From the NCBI GenBank assembly GCA_965116055.1, contig OZ220466.1, positions 1,426,001 through 1,490,000 of the forward strand: a DNA stretch of 64,000 nucleotides. The letters are read 5' to 3'. Source of the DNA: Bin55 sp965116055 (GTDB lineage: Bacteria; Pseudomonadota; Gammaproteobacteria; Pseudomonadales; Azotimanducaceae). Under the pieces are notes generated by a model. The model had not been told where the DNA came from. It saw only the letters and a list, made by a program, of their open reading frames with translations, and did not search any database. Shown in pieces: positions 1 through 7,961 of this stretch; the first letter of the stretch is position 1; every line of letters begins with the position of its first letter. Both the position numbers and the translations under genes were made by a program.

Positions 1-1229
1 TCACCAACGCTAGAACACTACGACACGATATCACAACGAAATACAACCGCCATCTTAATACACGATCCGACTCTGAAATACTGCTGAACGTATTCGCGCA
101 CGAATTACAGAATAGCGATCAGGCGGTCAGCGAACCTGCTAGCGTTTTCAATGCAGTGACCGCAGTGCATCAGCAGTGCATTGGCGCTTATGCAGTCGTA
201 GCGCTCGTCATTGGTAGCGGTATCGTCGGCTTTCGGGATCCTCGAGGCATACGTCCGTTGGTAGTCGGTCAGCGTAGAAATGCCGAGTCAGGGCGAATGG
301 ATTACATCCTCGCGAGTGAAACGGCCGCGCTGGATATTTTGGGATTTGAGTTGCTGCGGGATGTTGAGCCTGGCGAAGCTTGCTACATCACGGAAAATGG
401 CGAATTGCATATGCAGCAATGCGCTGAACAGCATGCTTATACCCCATGTATATTCGAATACATCTACTTGGCGCGACCAGATTCTGTATTGGACAAGATA
501 TCTGTTTACAAGGCGCGCTTGAGTATGGGCGAAGCGTTGGCTGACCAAGTCGTAAAACGCTTCCCTGCAGGCCAGCACGATGTTGATGTGGTCATACCTA
601 TTCCAGAAACGAGTCGAACTGCAGCATTGCCACTAGCGCGACGCCTAGATGTCGCCTATCGCGAAGGATTCGTCAAAAATCGCTATATCGGACGAACCTT
701 CATCATGCCCGGGCAATCCATTCGGAAAAAATCGGTGCGGCAGAAACTCAATGTGATCGAACTCGAAGTACGCGATAAGGTTGTGCTGCTTGTAGAAGAT
801 TCGATCGTACGAGGTACGACAATCCTCGAAGTCATTGAACAGTGTCGCCAAGCCGGGGCTAAAAAGGTTTATCTTGCAAGCGCGGCACCACCAGTGCGCT
901 ATCCGAATGTGTTCGGTATCGACATGCCGAGTACGGACGAATTCATCGCCACGAATCGTACCGAAACCGAGATTCAGGACATTTTGGGCGTCGATTTGCT
1001 CATTTATCAGAAACTTGACGATCTCAAGCGCGCGGTGAAGCGATGGAACGACGATATTACTGAATTCGAGTGTTCAATATTTGACGGACGCTACAACTGC
1101 GTAGGCGTTGACGATTCTTATCTGAGTCAGTTATCGCTTGAACGCAACGATTACACTAAAGCGATTGACGACGGGTTCGATATCGACTTGCCCGCCGACG
1201 AGCAGATAGACGCTCACATCAATGGCTGA
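1..1229 (+). CDS. purF: Amidophosphoribosyltransferase, 5' end outside window
   Basis: Catalyses the first committed step of purine synthesis, making 5-phosphoribosylamine from PRPP and glutamine in the cytosol. The open frame is already running at base 3 and reads TNARTLR, then RHLNTRSDSEILLN, both typical of the N-terminal Ntn glutaminase domain. The catalytic N-terminal Cys therefore lies upstream of the window. The C-terminal half has the PRPP-binding loop VVLLVEDSIVRGTT near base 790 and GADKxYLASAAPP-like sequence after it. An internal start at base 156 would cut off the glutaminase domain and is not the true start. The stop overlaps the start of the next gene by 8 bp, suggesting co-transcription. 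Family identity is very secure. Confidence 0.97.
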   Translation, partial: TNARTLRHDITTKYNRHLNTRSDSEILLNVFAHELQNSDQAVSEPASVFNAVTAVHQQCIGAYAVVALVIGSGIVGFRDPRGIRPLVVGQRRNAESGRMDYILASETAALDILGFELLRDVEPGEACYITENGELHMQQCAEQHAYTPCIFEYIYLARPDSVLDKISVYKARLSMGEALADQVVKRFPAGQHDVDVVIPIPETSRTAALPLARRLDVAYREGFVKNRYIGRTFIMPGQSIRKKSVRQKLNVIELEVRDKVVLLVEDSIVRGTTILEVIEQCRQAGAKKVYLASAAPPVRYPNVFGIDMPSTDEFIATNRTETEIQDILGVDLLIYQKLDDLKRAVKRWNDDITEFECSIFDGRYNCVGVDDSYLSQLSLERNDYTKAIDDGFDIDLPADEQIDAHING

Positions 1230-1716
1230 AGATCTGTCCAGGAAGCCGGGCAATGCACATCATGCCAAGCATTTCCTAAAACCGCGACAACGCTCAACCC
1301 CTTGCGTAGGAATCTGTTCGACGTCACACGGCGACTTTGTATGTCGCGGCTGTAAACGTTTCTTTAATGAAGTTCGTGACTGGCAGAGCTTCTCGTCGGA
1401 ACAACGGGAAATGGTTCTGTCTCGCCTAGGGGCATTGAAACGCGACAGTGTACTAGCAGTTGTCCGTATAGACAACGCGTCGTTACTTTTTGATAAAACG
1501 AATACGCTTGTAGCCCAGGATGATTCGGATCTAGCGTTGCGCGTTTATGAAGCGTTAGCAAGGTGTGAAGGCGATTACGCCGGTTGGGGACTTCATCGTC
1601 CATACGATGTTGCTGGTTCGGAAGACCCGCTGAATGTGCTCAAGCACATTGAGGATTTCTACTACGAAGCGTCGCGCAGCACATTCGAGCAAATTTACAA
1701 GATTCGGAGTCGCTAA
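1222..1716 (+). CDS. DUF1289-family small protein
   Basis: A 164-residue protein with the DUF1289 (Fe-S-like Cys) motif TPCVGICST followed by FVCRGCKRFFNEV and DWQSF around residues 27-55. The motif has four conserved Cys, and the family is widespread in Proteobacteria with no established role. DUF1289 proteins are often only 60-90 residues, so the roughly 100-residue C-terminal extension here is longer than usual. It holds a LALRVYEALARC helix-like stretch that I do not recognise. The ATG overlaps the purF stop by 8 bp (ATGGCTGA), which fixes the start and suggests translational coupling. The function remains unknown. Confidence 0.85.
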   Translation: MAEDLSRKPGNAHHAKHFLKPRQRSTPCVGICSTSHGDFVCRGCKRFFNEVRDWQSFSSEQREMVLSRLGALKRDSVLAVVRIDNASLLFDKTNTLVAQDDSDLALRVYEALARCEGDYAGWGLHRPYDVAGSEDPLNVLKHIEDFYYEASRSTFEQIYKIRSR

Positions 1717-2418
1717 CGTTGCTTGCCACCACTAATTGAAGCTTGTGCGCTGTAGAACGCCGGTATCATGGATTCGAGAAGTCCATGAGCAGATTGATCT
1801 GTTGTTTTTAGATCAAGCAAATTGCGAGAAAAAGCAGTAGCTTCGGTTATGTCTTTGATTCACCAGTGTGGAACGGATTGGGCCTTTGCCGCAGGTTTGC
1901 ACGGATCTCACGAGAAGAACTCAAGCACTTCAATGGGCGATGAAACTTGAAATGACCGTTGATAAAACAAATTCGGGGCCCGCTAGTCATGTGCGATAAC
2001 GCTCATTGCATGGATTGCCAATCAGGAACCAGCTCGTTTAGTTGATCAGTTGCTTTTTCATGTGCGACATCAAACCACGATCTTGTGAACATATTGCAGC
2101 ATTGCTGACGTTATCGACATTAGCCCCTTGGAACGCCAACTGGCAGTTGGGACCATGTGATATCCAATGCATGGTTTATCGAAAGTTGATAAGGCACCGC
2201 AGGTAAACGAGGTGACGATGTACAATCGAACTACTTTGGCAGTAGTGCCCTGCTCAATTAGGTGTCTCGGTGAATTACTTGCGACTAGCATTGGCGGATC
2301 AGACGCATGAGAAGGTTTGTGTCTCTTCTACACATCACCGTCAATCCGTTGAGGCGCAATATTGAAACTGAACGTTGCTGAAAGCATGCCTTGGCGTAAG
2401 TAACTCGTTTACGAGGTC
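1717..2418. other. Non-coding stretch, no gene recognised
   Basis: About 700 bases after the DUF1289 gene without a convincing reading frame on either strand. Short inverted repeats are visible: CATGGA/TCCATG near 1768-1788, and CAGATTGATCTG near 1791. Neither has a clear downstream T-run. The stretch looks like decayed DNA between the purF operon and the mobile element region. Confidence 0.5.
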
Positions 2419-2710
2419 ATGGTGCCTGATCTGACAGGGCGAAGCCCTGCATTGAAGCAAATGCTGGATAGTTGCATGGACATGGCCACGGTTTTACATG
2501 ATTATGGCTTTAAATGAGCATTAGCTATTTGACGGGCGCAGATAAAGATAAGGTGGTTAGCTCGGCCGAAAAAATCGAACAATGAGATTCACAAGTACCT
2601 ATCGGAGACCGCTGAAGGCATGTGGCACCCAATGCCGACGAGGGGGAAGCATAAGCGAGAGAGCTTGCTACATGTCAAAGGAGGCCGCACAAATTCCAAG
2701 CCGAAATGCC
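2419..2710 (+). pseudogene. Frameshifted remnant of an unknown gene, interrupted by the tnpB element
   Basis: Three short plus-strand frames follow one another and look like one decayed coding sequence. The first is 2419-2517 (MVPDLTGRSPALKQML to HDYGFK). The second is 2514-2585 (MSISYLTGADKDKVV to KIEQ). The third is a frame from about 2581 reading EIHKYLSETAEGMWHPMP to NSKPKC. Each junction is a single-base shift (AAATGA, CAATGA). The third frame is cut by the element at 2719. Joining 2718 to 5139 (element and one target copy removed) continues the frame as CLLKLRLRRIHLRC before a stop near 5183. I do not recognise the family. Two overlapping tiny ORFs is the alternative reading. Confidence 0.35.
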
Positions 2711-2718
2711 TATTGAAA
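2711..2718 (+). repeat. Left 8-bp target-site duplication TATTGAAA
   Basis: TATTGAAA sits immediately outside the left terminal inverted repeat and is repeated exactly at 5131-5138, immediately outside the right one. Eight bases is the duplication length known for the IS1595 family. The exact match argues that the 2719-5130 segment moved as one unit and fairly recently. Confidence 0.88.
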
Positions 2719-2742
2719 GGGGCTTATATACCTAAGTTGACA
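2719..2742 (+). repeat. Left terminal inverted repeat of the tnpB element
   Basis: Begins GGGG at the element border and runs through CTTATATACCTAAGTTGACA. It matches the complement of 5107-5130 at 23 of 24 positions. The tnpB stop codon (TAA, complement of 2724-2726) lies inside it, so the gene ends within the transposon terminus. Confidence 0.88.
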
Positions 2743-2760
2743 GGCACGAACCTGTCAACG
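2719..2760 (-). ncRNA. Candidate 3' end of a TnpB guide RNA (reRNA scaffold)
   Basis: TnpB nucleases use a guide RNA made from the 3' end of tnpB and the transposon terminus, with the guide copied from flanking DNA. Here the last tnpB codons contain a perfect 8-bp hairpin, TTGACAGG/CCTGTCAA with a 6-base loop (2737-2758), about 18 bases inside the element border. That is the expected place for the terminal scaffold hairpin. A transcript running through would carry TTTCAATAGGCATTTCGGCT from the host flank as guide. The 5' limit of such an RNA cannot be set from sequence. This is inference from position and structure only. Confidence 0.45.
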
Positions 2761-4031
2761 GTTTGCATATCTCGTTGACGGGTACCGCGTCCTTGCTTAC
2801 GCAAAGCCACATCGGAGAGGCCAACGCCTACGCTCCTGAGCCGCCCAGATGCCCCAGTCCCCAGGGCCTTGATATTCAACGCCGCGTTCATATCGGCGTT
2901 GCTCTTGAAGCCACAATGCGCGCAGTGAAAGCGGGATTGCGAAACACGATTTGCCTTTGCTGCATGACCACAAGATGAACAGGTCTGCGACGTATACGCC
3001 GCGTCAACCTGCACCACCCGGTGCGTCTTGTAAGCCAGCATCCACTCGAATATTGACCATCCCGTGTCAAGGATGGACCGGTTCAGTGTAGCTTTGGCGC
3101 GTACGTTCACGCCGGGATTTGCTACGGTACCTTTCGCAGAAGCTGTCATTGCCTTGACATGCAGATCTTCAATACACACCGTACCAAAGCGGTTGCTCAA
3201 GTCACGAGTCGCATGGTGCAGGTAGTTTCTACGGATCATCGCCAATTTCTTCTGCGCCTTCGCGTAGCGGTGTTTGGCAATCCCTCTCCGGTTGGATCCC
3301 TTCTTGCGGCGCGCCATGCGACGCTGATAGCGGCGCGCTTTCGTGTGCAAGCGGGAAGCATCAGGCATGACGTAAAAACGTCCGTCACTCGTCGCGATCT
3401 GACCACAGTTGCGGTCCACGCCAACCGACAGGCCGTTGTCTGGAAGCGCGACTTCCCCAATGTCGTAGGTCACAAAGCAGCGCCATCGGTTCAGGACGCG
3501 TTTGACTACCACCTGCTTTGGCTTGGCCTCGGCATACGGATGACCGCCTGATCGTTGAAGTCTATATGCCCCGGTTTTAGGAATCGCAAGGTATGTCATA
3601 CCTTTGGAGTCGGTACGAATGCGTACCTTTTGCGGGATGGTGAATGCATCGCCATGACCATACGACTTGAATCGCGGTCGTCCCGCCGATGGCTCCTTGA
3701 AGAAGCGTTGCCACGCGTCAGCCTGACGCTTCAAGGCGTAGCGCACTTCGTTTGATGGTAGTTCCTGTAACCAGGGCGTGTCTTTGCGCAACGCGACGAA
3801 TCGCGCGGCTAGACCGGGACGCAGGATGTTGCCATGCGCGTCCTTGACCGAATGGAACGAGAGACACGGCTTGTCCTTGCCATCGTGTTTGAACGCGAGA
3901 TACGCCGCATGCGTTTCCGCCAGGATTCGATTCCACACCCATCGGTTCGCGCCGGCCAGTTGGTTCAACTTGCTCGCTTTACTCCGAGAGCCAGGGAGTA
4001 GCATGAACTCGACAACGCGGTAAGAAGACAC
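2724..4031 (-). CDS. tnpB: TnpB RNA-guided nuclease (OrfB, IS1341-type), no tnpA partner
   Basis: A 435-residue protein of normal TnpB length, with an N-terminal OrfB helix-turn-helix region, a RuvC-like nuclease split into three parts, and a zinc ribbon. The catalytic triad appears intact: Asp206 in GVDRN, Glu288 in CIEDL and Asp380 in NADMNAAL. The zinc ribbon Cys are 351, 354, 370 and 373 (CSSCG, CAHCG). Such proteins cut DNA guided by an RNA from their own 3' end. No Y1-transposase (tnpA) gene is nearby, so by itself it would be called IS1341-type. The gene lies inside a TIR/TSD-bounded element rather than an IS605-like one. Start ATG at 4031 is followed by the usual N-terminal sequence, and no frameshift is seen. 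Confidence 0.93.
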   Translation of the reverse strand: MSSYRVVEFMLLPGSRSKASKLNQLAGANRWVWNRILAETHAAYLAFKHDGKDKPCLSFHSVKDAHGNILRPGLAARFVALRKDTPWLQELPSNEVRYALKRQADAWQRFFKEPSAGRPRFKSYGHGDAFTIPQKVRIRTDSKGMTYLAIPKTGAYRLQRSGGHPYAEAKPKQVVVKRVLNRWRCFVTYDIGEVALPDNGLSVGVDRNCGQIATSDGRFYVMPDASRLHTKARRYQRRMARRKKGSNRRGIAKHRYAKAQKKLAMIRRNYLHHATRDLSNRFGTVCIEDLHVKAMTASAKGTVANPGVNVRAKATLNRSILDTGWSIFEWMLAYKTHRVVQVDAAYTSQTCSSCGHAAKANRVSQSRFHCAHCGFKSNADMNAALNIKALGTGASGRLRSVGVGLSDVALRKQGRGTRQRDMQTVDRFVPVNLGI

Positions 4032-4065
4032 GGGATAGGGTTGCTTTAACCAGAATAAAATTTTA

Positions 4066-5087
4066 GGCTCTTATATTGTTATATGTGTATCCGATCCGAC
4101 CTGCTCAATCATGAAGTTCGTGTCGGTGGTTTGGTCGGGATGGAAATCGTGTCGTTGTAGCCACCGCATGTCGTTGTCAAGGTATTTGGTCGACACGCCG
4201 CGGTGGTCATGATGCAGGCGTTTTTTCATGAACCTATGGCGGTTATTGACGGTATTGATGTGCCACATGTCGTCTCGCACCGATGCGCCGCGTTGGCGAT
4301 TGATCACCTGGTGATGGCGCGCCGCCTCGCGCGTGGCGGCGCGATAGCTGGGGTAGGCATCACTGACGATCGCTGGTCGTCCAGGTCGCGATGTTCTCCT
4401 GGAGCATGGTCGCCGTGGTGTCGGGCGCCTGCTGGGCGTACGTGGCACCCCCGCGGGCCACGGCCGTCAGTGCCGGCCGATGCGCCTGGCTCCGACCGCG
4501 GGGCACCCCGCGACCACCGCCCCGCTTACGCGGCTTACGGCGTTGTCGCAAGCTGCGACTGCCTTTGCAACTTTCCAGGACATAGGTTTCGTCCATTTCC
4601 ACGATAACCTCAAGGGCCGTCGGCGTGCGCGCGTTGGCCAGGAACCGATGTCGCCAGAGAAACGCCGTGCGGTAACTGATCCCACATGCCGCGGCCGACT
4701 GATGTAGCGTCATCCGCGTGCGCATGCACGCTTGATAAGCCATCCAGGTCGACTTGAAACGCAACCGTGCCAACGGCGTGCCCGTCAATGCCGTGAAGGT
4801 CTTGCCACAGGTGCCGCGCGACAGCAAAAACGCACCAGACCAGCACTCTCCCATGCCGTACCACCCCCTTGCTGCCACAGTGGGCGAACGTCCGCGACGC
4901 GGGCAGCTCATCAGCCTTCTCCGTTTGGCGCGTCTTGACCGTCTGCCGCTTCTACGCAGCCGTCAACGCGGCGGTTTGGGTTAATCAGGTCTCGAACGCG
5001 CTTCTCTTCATCATGCGCAAAATCAATAGGTTGAACATCATTTTAGCTATATGTTAGATCAAATCAACATTTGATTACATAAGAGCC
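4066..5087 (-). mobile_element. IS1595-family insertion sequence, inactive
   Basis: 1022 bp bounded by inverted repeats. The left reads GGCTCTTATATTGTTATATG and the right, on the complement, GGCTCTTATGTAATCAAATG (15 of 20 match). The interior encodes a frameshifted ISXO2-like transposase on the minus strand. The 8-bp flanks AAATTTTA and AAATGAAG share only their first four bases, so a target duplication is not clear. The interior is visibly GC-richer than the host genes. It lies wholly within the larger element at 2719-5130, either as a later insertion or as the decayed original transposase module. Confidence 0.75.
4071..4985 (-). pseudogene. IS1595 (ISXO2-like) transposase with two frameshifts
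   Basis: Reading on the minus strand, three frames together give a DDE transposase of the ISXO2-like type. Frame one (about 4985-4830) has the zinc-ribbon half FAHCGSKGVVRHG. Frame two (about 4830-4385) has TCGKTFTALTGTPLARLR, the helix-turn-helix AAACGISYRTAFLWRHRF and the first catalytic Asp in VEMDETYVLES. Frame three (about 4385-4071) has SDAYPSYRA with the second Asp, and HINTVNNRHRFMKKRL in the position of the third residue and Lys, then VSTKYLDNDMRWLQ. Shifts near 4830 and 4385 make it non-functional as sequenced. Sequencing error is possible but two shifts make decay likelier. Confidence 0.85.
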
Positions 5088-5106
5088 AAATGAAGCTATC
5101 TTGCTA

Positions 5107-5130
5107 TGTCAAGTTAGGTATATAAGCCCC
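5107..5130 (-). repeat. Right terminal inverted repeat of the tnpB element
   Basis: The complement reads GGGGCTTATATACCTAAC then TTGACA from the border inward, differing from the left end at one base. The segment between it and the inner IS (5088-5106) is only 19 bases. Confidence 0.88.
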
Positions 5131-5138
5131 TATTGAAA
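5131..5138 (+). repeat. Right 8-bp target-site duplication TATTGAAA
   Basis: Exact copy of 2711-2718 directly outside the right inverted repeat. With its partner it defines the insertion point of the element. Confidence 0.88.
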
Positions 5139-5191
5139 CTGAGACTTCGTAGGATACATTTGAGGTGTTCTGGCACTAGCTAGGGCCAGCC

Positions 5192-5644
5192 CTAGTCCTT
5201 GGCGACAGGCACTCTAGAATCAGCTTTTTGGTCGGCTTCCTGAAGTTTGCGTTGGTGCTGATGTGCGTACATAAATGTACGACTGCAAAGAATGCCAAGG
5301 GTTATATAGAAGCTGATAAACCAAGGGTATTCAGTGAAAAATGACTTTATAGTTTGTTCTCCAACATGGCCACTATACGCATAGATATAGCTACTGTACA
5401 TATAAATGCCACTACCCAGCGCGATGGTTGCAGCTGCATAGGCTGCTATAATTGACACAGAAACCCTAACGCCAGCAATCAGAGTGCTGTAATTTTTGTT
5501 ATCAGCGATTATTGCTACCCCTGTCACAAGGGCTGCTACAATACCGGTAGCGTAAGTGATGAGCTCATTACAGGCGAGCAAATTGTCCATATAGTTCGGA
5601 GTCGGAATTAATCGGATCGTAGGGGTAGTCGTCCCATATTTCAA
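5192..5644 (-). CDS. Unknown four-helix membrane protein
   Basis: A 150-residue frame with about four hydrophobic segments: ITYATGIVAALVTGVAII, VSVSIIAAYAAATIALG, a shorter IYMYSSYIYAYSG region, and WFISFYITLGILC near residue 115. A charged tail follows (HQHQRKLQEADQKADSR). No family is recognised. It stands alone between the mobile element and lpxH. A 7-bp hairpin (CTAGGGC/GCCCTAG) overlaps its stop but lacks a clear T-run, so it is not called as a terminator. The hydrophobic pattern and charged C-terminus favour a real gene, but codon evidence is weak and it may be accessory DNA. Confidence 0.5.
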   Translation of the reverse strand: MKYGTTTPTIRLIPTPNYMDNLLACNELITYATGIVAALVTGVAIIADNKNYSTLIAGVRVSVSIIAAYAAATIALGSGIYMYSSYIYAYSGHVGEQTIKSFFTEYPWFISFYITLGILCSRTFMYAHQHQRKLQEADQKADSRVPVAKD

Positions 5645-6173
5645 TCTTAGCGCACGATCACTACCAGCTCCATATTTTAGAACATCATCGCCCTGGGAGG
5701 AGTGACCTACGGAACCATAGATCTTGTTACACCATTTCTGCTATCTGCATGGTACACGAATTCCTAACTTTGGGTTCTTTTGTGCGTATCCTTCCTCTTA
5801 GTTAATATACTCTGAGCCTTCGCAGCTATCACTCACGGAATAAACGAAAGGTTCCTCTAGTGTTAGGTGAGCTCTCGTCGTCCGGGTTACCGCAGACAGT
5901 GGTACATTTATCGGGTTCGGCGGCACAATCTGGGCATTGTCGTCTCACTAACATAAGGGCTCATGGCACAGTTAGGCGGCTATTTACTGTTACTATACGA
6001 AAAGTTGCCGAGACGAAAAATCGGCACTTTGAGTTCTATCTACATAAGGGTTGGCAGCTCGGTCCGGATAGAGGCACAAGTCGGTTGGACCGCTAATGGA
6101 TTATATTGTGAGTTGGTGAGCAACCATGATGATCATTTAAATTCCACAGCAGTATGCCGATACATCATGTCGC
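5645..6173. other. Gap without recognisable gene
   Basis: About 530 bases between the membrane protein and lpxH. The open frames here (for example 5963-6181 plus) resemble no family and one runs into lpxH on the other strand. No RNA gene or repeat is evident. A promoter for the 5192-5644 gene should lie near 5650-5750, but I cannot pick boxes with confidence. Confidence 0.4.
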
Positions 6174-6890
6174 TTAAATAGCAAAGCGTTCAAGGGTGAA
6201 TTCCTCGCCGCATTGGCTGAGCAACCACCCGCAATCGTCCCAATCACCGAGCACTACACGTGTCATGCCATGGTGCAACGTGTGAACGCCAGCTCGATGC
6301 GTGTGGCCATGGATCATTTTTGTGCATTTGTGCTCGTGTAGATCGTTTTCTATTGCAATTTCCTCGACATCGGTGATATTGGCAGGTTTTAGCTGATTGG
6401 CTTTTTTACTTTGTTCGCGTAATGAACGGGCAAATACGCGACGCTCTTCAAGCGACGAAGCTAAGATGTGATCTTGCCATGAAAGGGAACGAAAGAGCGT
6501 ACGCAGCTTCATGTATTCGGCATCGGTAGTGCAGTATGCATCGCCATGTGCGAGCAGGATTCGTTCATGTAAATCCGATGCTTCAAGGACAAATGGGTCA
6601 GTAAGAAGTTGCGTTCCTGATCTTTTCGCAAACGTTTCTCTATATAGGAAATCCCGATTGCCATGCATCAAGAAAACAGGTATGTGCTCGGCACAATGGC
6701 GTAAGTCGTTGGTCAATCTATGCGCGAACATTGAATCGTCGTCATCGCCGACCCAAACTTCCACTAGATCTCCGAGTACGTACAGCTCATCGTAGCGTTC
6801 CGCGGTATAAGAAAGCACAGCCTGGAACGCTTGGTACTTAGCGCTTCGTTCCGAATCTAAATGTAAGTCTGAGATGAACGCGCGCGTCAT
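6174..6890 (-). CDS. lpxH: UDP-2,3-diacylglucosamine diphosphatase
   Basis: Hydrolyses UDP-2,3-diacylglucosamine to lipid X in lipid A synthesis, at the inner face of the cytoplasmic membrane. The 238-residue protein has all calcineurin-like metallophosphatase motifs. These are SDLHLD (Asp8, His10), GDLVEVWVGDDD, HGNRDF, LLAHGDAYC and GHTHRAGVH. Length matches the family. Its ATG overlaps the folD stop by 4 bp (ATGA), so the two genes form a coupled minus-strand operon. The presence of lpxH indicates a Gram-negative with lipid A of the gamma/beta-proteobacterial type. Confidence 0.96.
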   Translation of the reverse strand: MTRAFISDLHLDSERSAKYQAFQAVLSYTAERYDELYVLGDLVEVWVGDDDDSMFAHRLTNDLRHCAEHIPVFLMHGNRDFLYRETFAKRSGTQLLTDPFVLEASDLHERILLAHGDAYCTTDAEYMKLRTLFRSLSWQDHILASSLEERRVFARSLREQSKKANQLKPANITDVEEIAIENDLHEHKCTKMIHGHTHRAGVHTLHHGMTRVVLGDWDDCGWLLSQCGEEFTLERFAI

Positions 6891-7753
6891 TTCGACGCAC
6901 GATTAACCGAATCAAGAAGGTTCTGTAGTAGCGATACTCGAGTCATGGGGCCAACGCCACCAGGTACCGGTGTGATCCAACCCGCGACCTTTGAGACGCT
7001 AGCAAAATCAACATCGCCAAGCAAAGAACCATCCGGTTGGCGCTCAATACCGACATCTATGATCACGGCCCCCGGTTTGACCCAATCTGCCTGAATCAGC
7101 CCTGCTTGGCCCGTCGCCGAAACTACTATATCGGCTTCGCGCACAACTTGCTTGGTATTAGTTGTAAATTTGTGTGCGGTGGTGACCGTGCAGCCTACGA
7201 GTAGCAATTCCAAGCCCATGGGCCTGCCAACATGATTTGACGCGCCTACAACGACTGCATGAGCGCCAAGTAGCTTGACCCCGGTATGCTGCAATAGTGT
7301 CATGACACCTTTAGGCGTGCAGCTTCGGTGGGCTGGATGGCGAAGCGTTAACAACCCCATATTGTGTGGGGATACGCCATCAATGTCTTTCCGAGGCTCA
7401 ATCTCGCCGATAACGTTCAGGTCATTGATGTGATCGGGTAGAGGAAGTTGGACGAGAATGCCATCAATCGCTGGATCGGCATTGATTCGCTTGACCAATG
7501 CACAAATTTCGATTTCACGAGCGCTTGCGGGTAGGTGATAGACATGACAGTCAATACCTACTTGTTCGCAATCCCGTTTCTTGAGTCGTACATACAGCTC
7601 GGAAGCCGGGTCTTCGCCGACAAGAATGACGGCAAGTGAGGGTAAGCGTAGGTTACGTTGACTGCGTTGTGCGACTTTTTTTTTGACTTCGGCCCGAATT
7701 TCTTGGGCAATTTTTTCGCCGTCAAGGATGTTGGCTGCCAATGGCAAATACAC
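6887..7753 (-). CDS. folD: Methylenetetrahydrofolate dehydrogenase/cyclohydrolase
   Basis: Bifunctional enzyme that interconverts 5,10-methylene-THF, methenyl-THF and 10-formyl-THF, feeding purine and formyl-Met-tRNA synthesis. It is 288 residues, normal for FolD. The catalytic Lys region reads ASELYVRLKKRDCEQVGI. The conserved ILVQLPLPDHI, PRKDIDGVSPHN, VVVGASNHVGRPMG and TPVPGGVGPMT blocks are present, the last two belonging to the NADP-binding domain. It is first gene of a two-gene minus-strand operon with lpxH. Both neighbour tRNAs and tig in Pseudomonas as well, as I remember. Confidence 0.97.
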   Translation of the reverse strand: MYLPLAANILDGEKIAQEIRAEVKKKVAQRSQRNLRLPSLAVILVGEDPASELYVRLKKRDCEQVGIDCHVYHLPASAREIEICALVKRINADPAIDGILVQLPLPDHINDLNVIGEIEPRKDIDGVSPHNMGLLTLRHPAHRSCTPKGVMTLLQHTGVKLLGAHAVVVGASNHVGRPMGLELLLVGCTVTTAHKFTTNTKQVVREADIVVSATGQAGLIQADWVKPGAVIIDVGIERQPDGSLLGDVDFASVSKVAGWITPVPGGVGPMTRVSLLQNLLDSVNRASK

Positions 7754-7961
7754 GCTGTGTGAGCGACCTGACGCGCAAATTGTAGGTTGCTTCGATCAAG
7801 CGTTCGTCATGGCAGGATGGGTAACGATTTGATGGATTGCCAGCCATGGTGGACGAAATGTAGCTTACATCGAGAATCTTTGTCGATTAGGATTAAGTAC
7901 AACGCGTTGAGCATGCAGATTCTTCTGAATTTTCGTGCGTTAATTCAATTTGAGGTAAAAC

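Larger units (their letters stand above)
2719..5130. mobile_element. 2.4-kb TIR-bounded transposable element carrying tnpB and an IS1595-type IS
   Basis: The ends are inverted repeats: the left reads GGGGCTTATATACCTAAG then TTGACA inward (2719-2742), and the right end (5107-5130, complement) reads the same with one mismatch, 23 of 24 bases. Exact 8-bp duplications (TATTGAAA) flank it. Inside, on the minus strand, are tnpB (2724-4031) and an IS1595-type insertion sequence with its own inverted repeats (4066-5087). TIRs plus 8-bp duplications fit a DDE-transposase mechanism of IS1595 type. They do not fit the single-strand IS200/IS605 mechanism usually linked with tnpB, which leaves no TIR or duplication. 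Without the inner IS the element would be about 1.39 kb with tnpB as sole gene. Confidence 0.85.

Noticed and set aside
288..578. Minus-strand open frame of 96 codons inside purF
   Set aside because: It is the shadow of purF; no protein-like motif and purF coding is unambiguous.
2360..2371. TATTGAAACTGA, also found at 5131-5142, as another element border
   Set aside because: Twelve-base matches are expected by chance in a window this size, and no inverted repeat lies beside it.
2763..3551. Plus-strand open frames across tnpB
   Set aside because: Antisense shadows; the minus-strand TnpB keeps all catalytic motifs.
5963..6181. 72-codon plus-strand frame before lpxH
   Set aside because: No family match, no good ribosome site, and it runs into the lpxH stop on the other strand.
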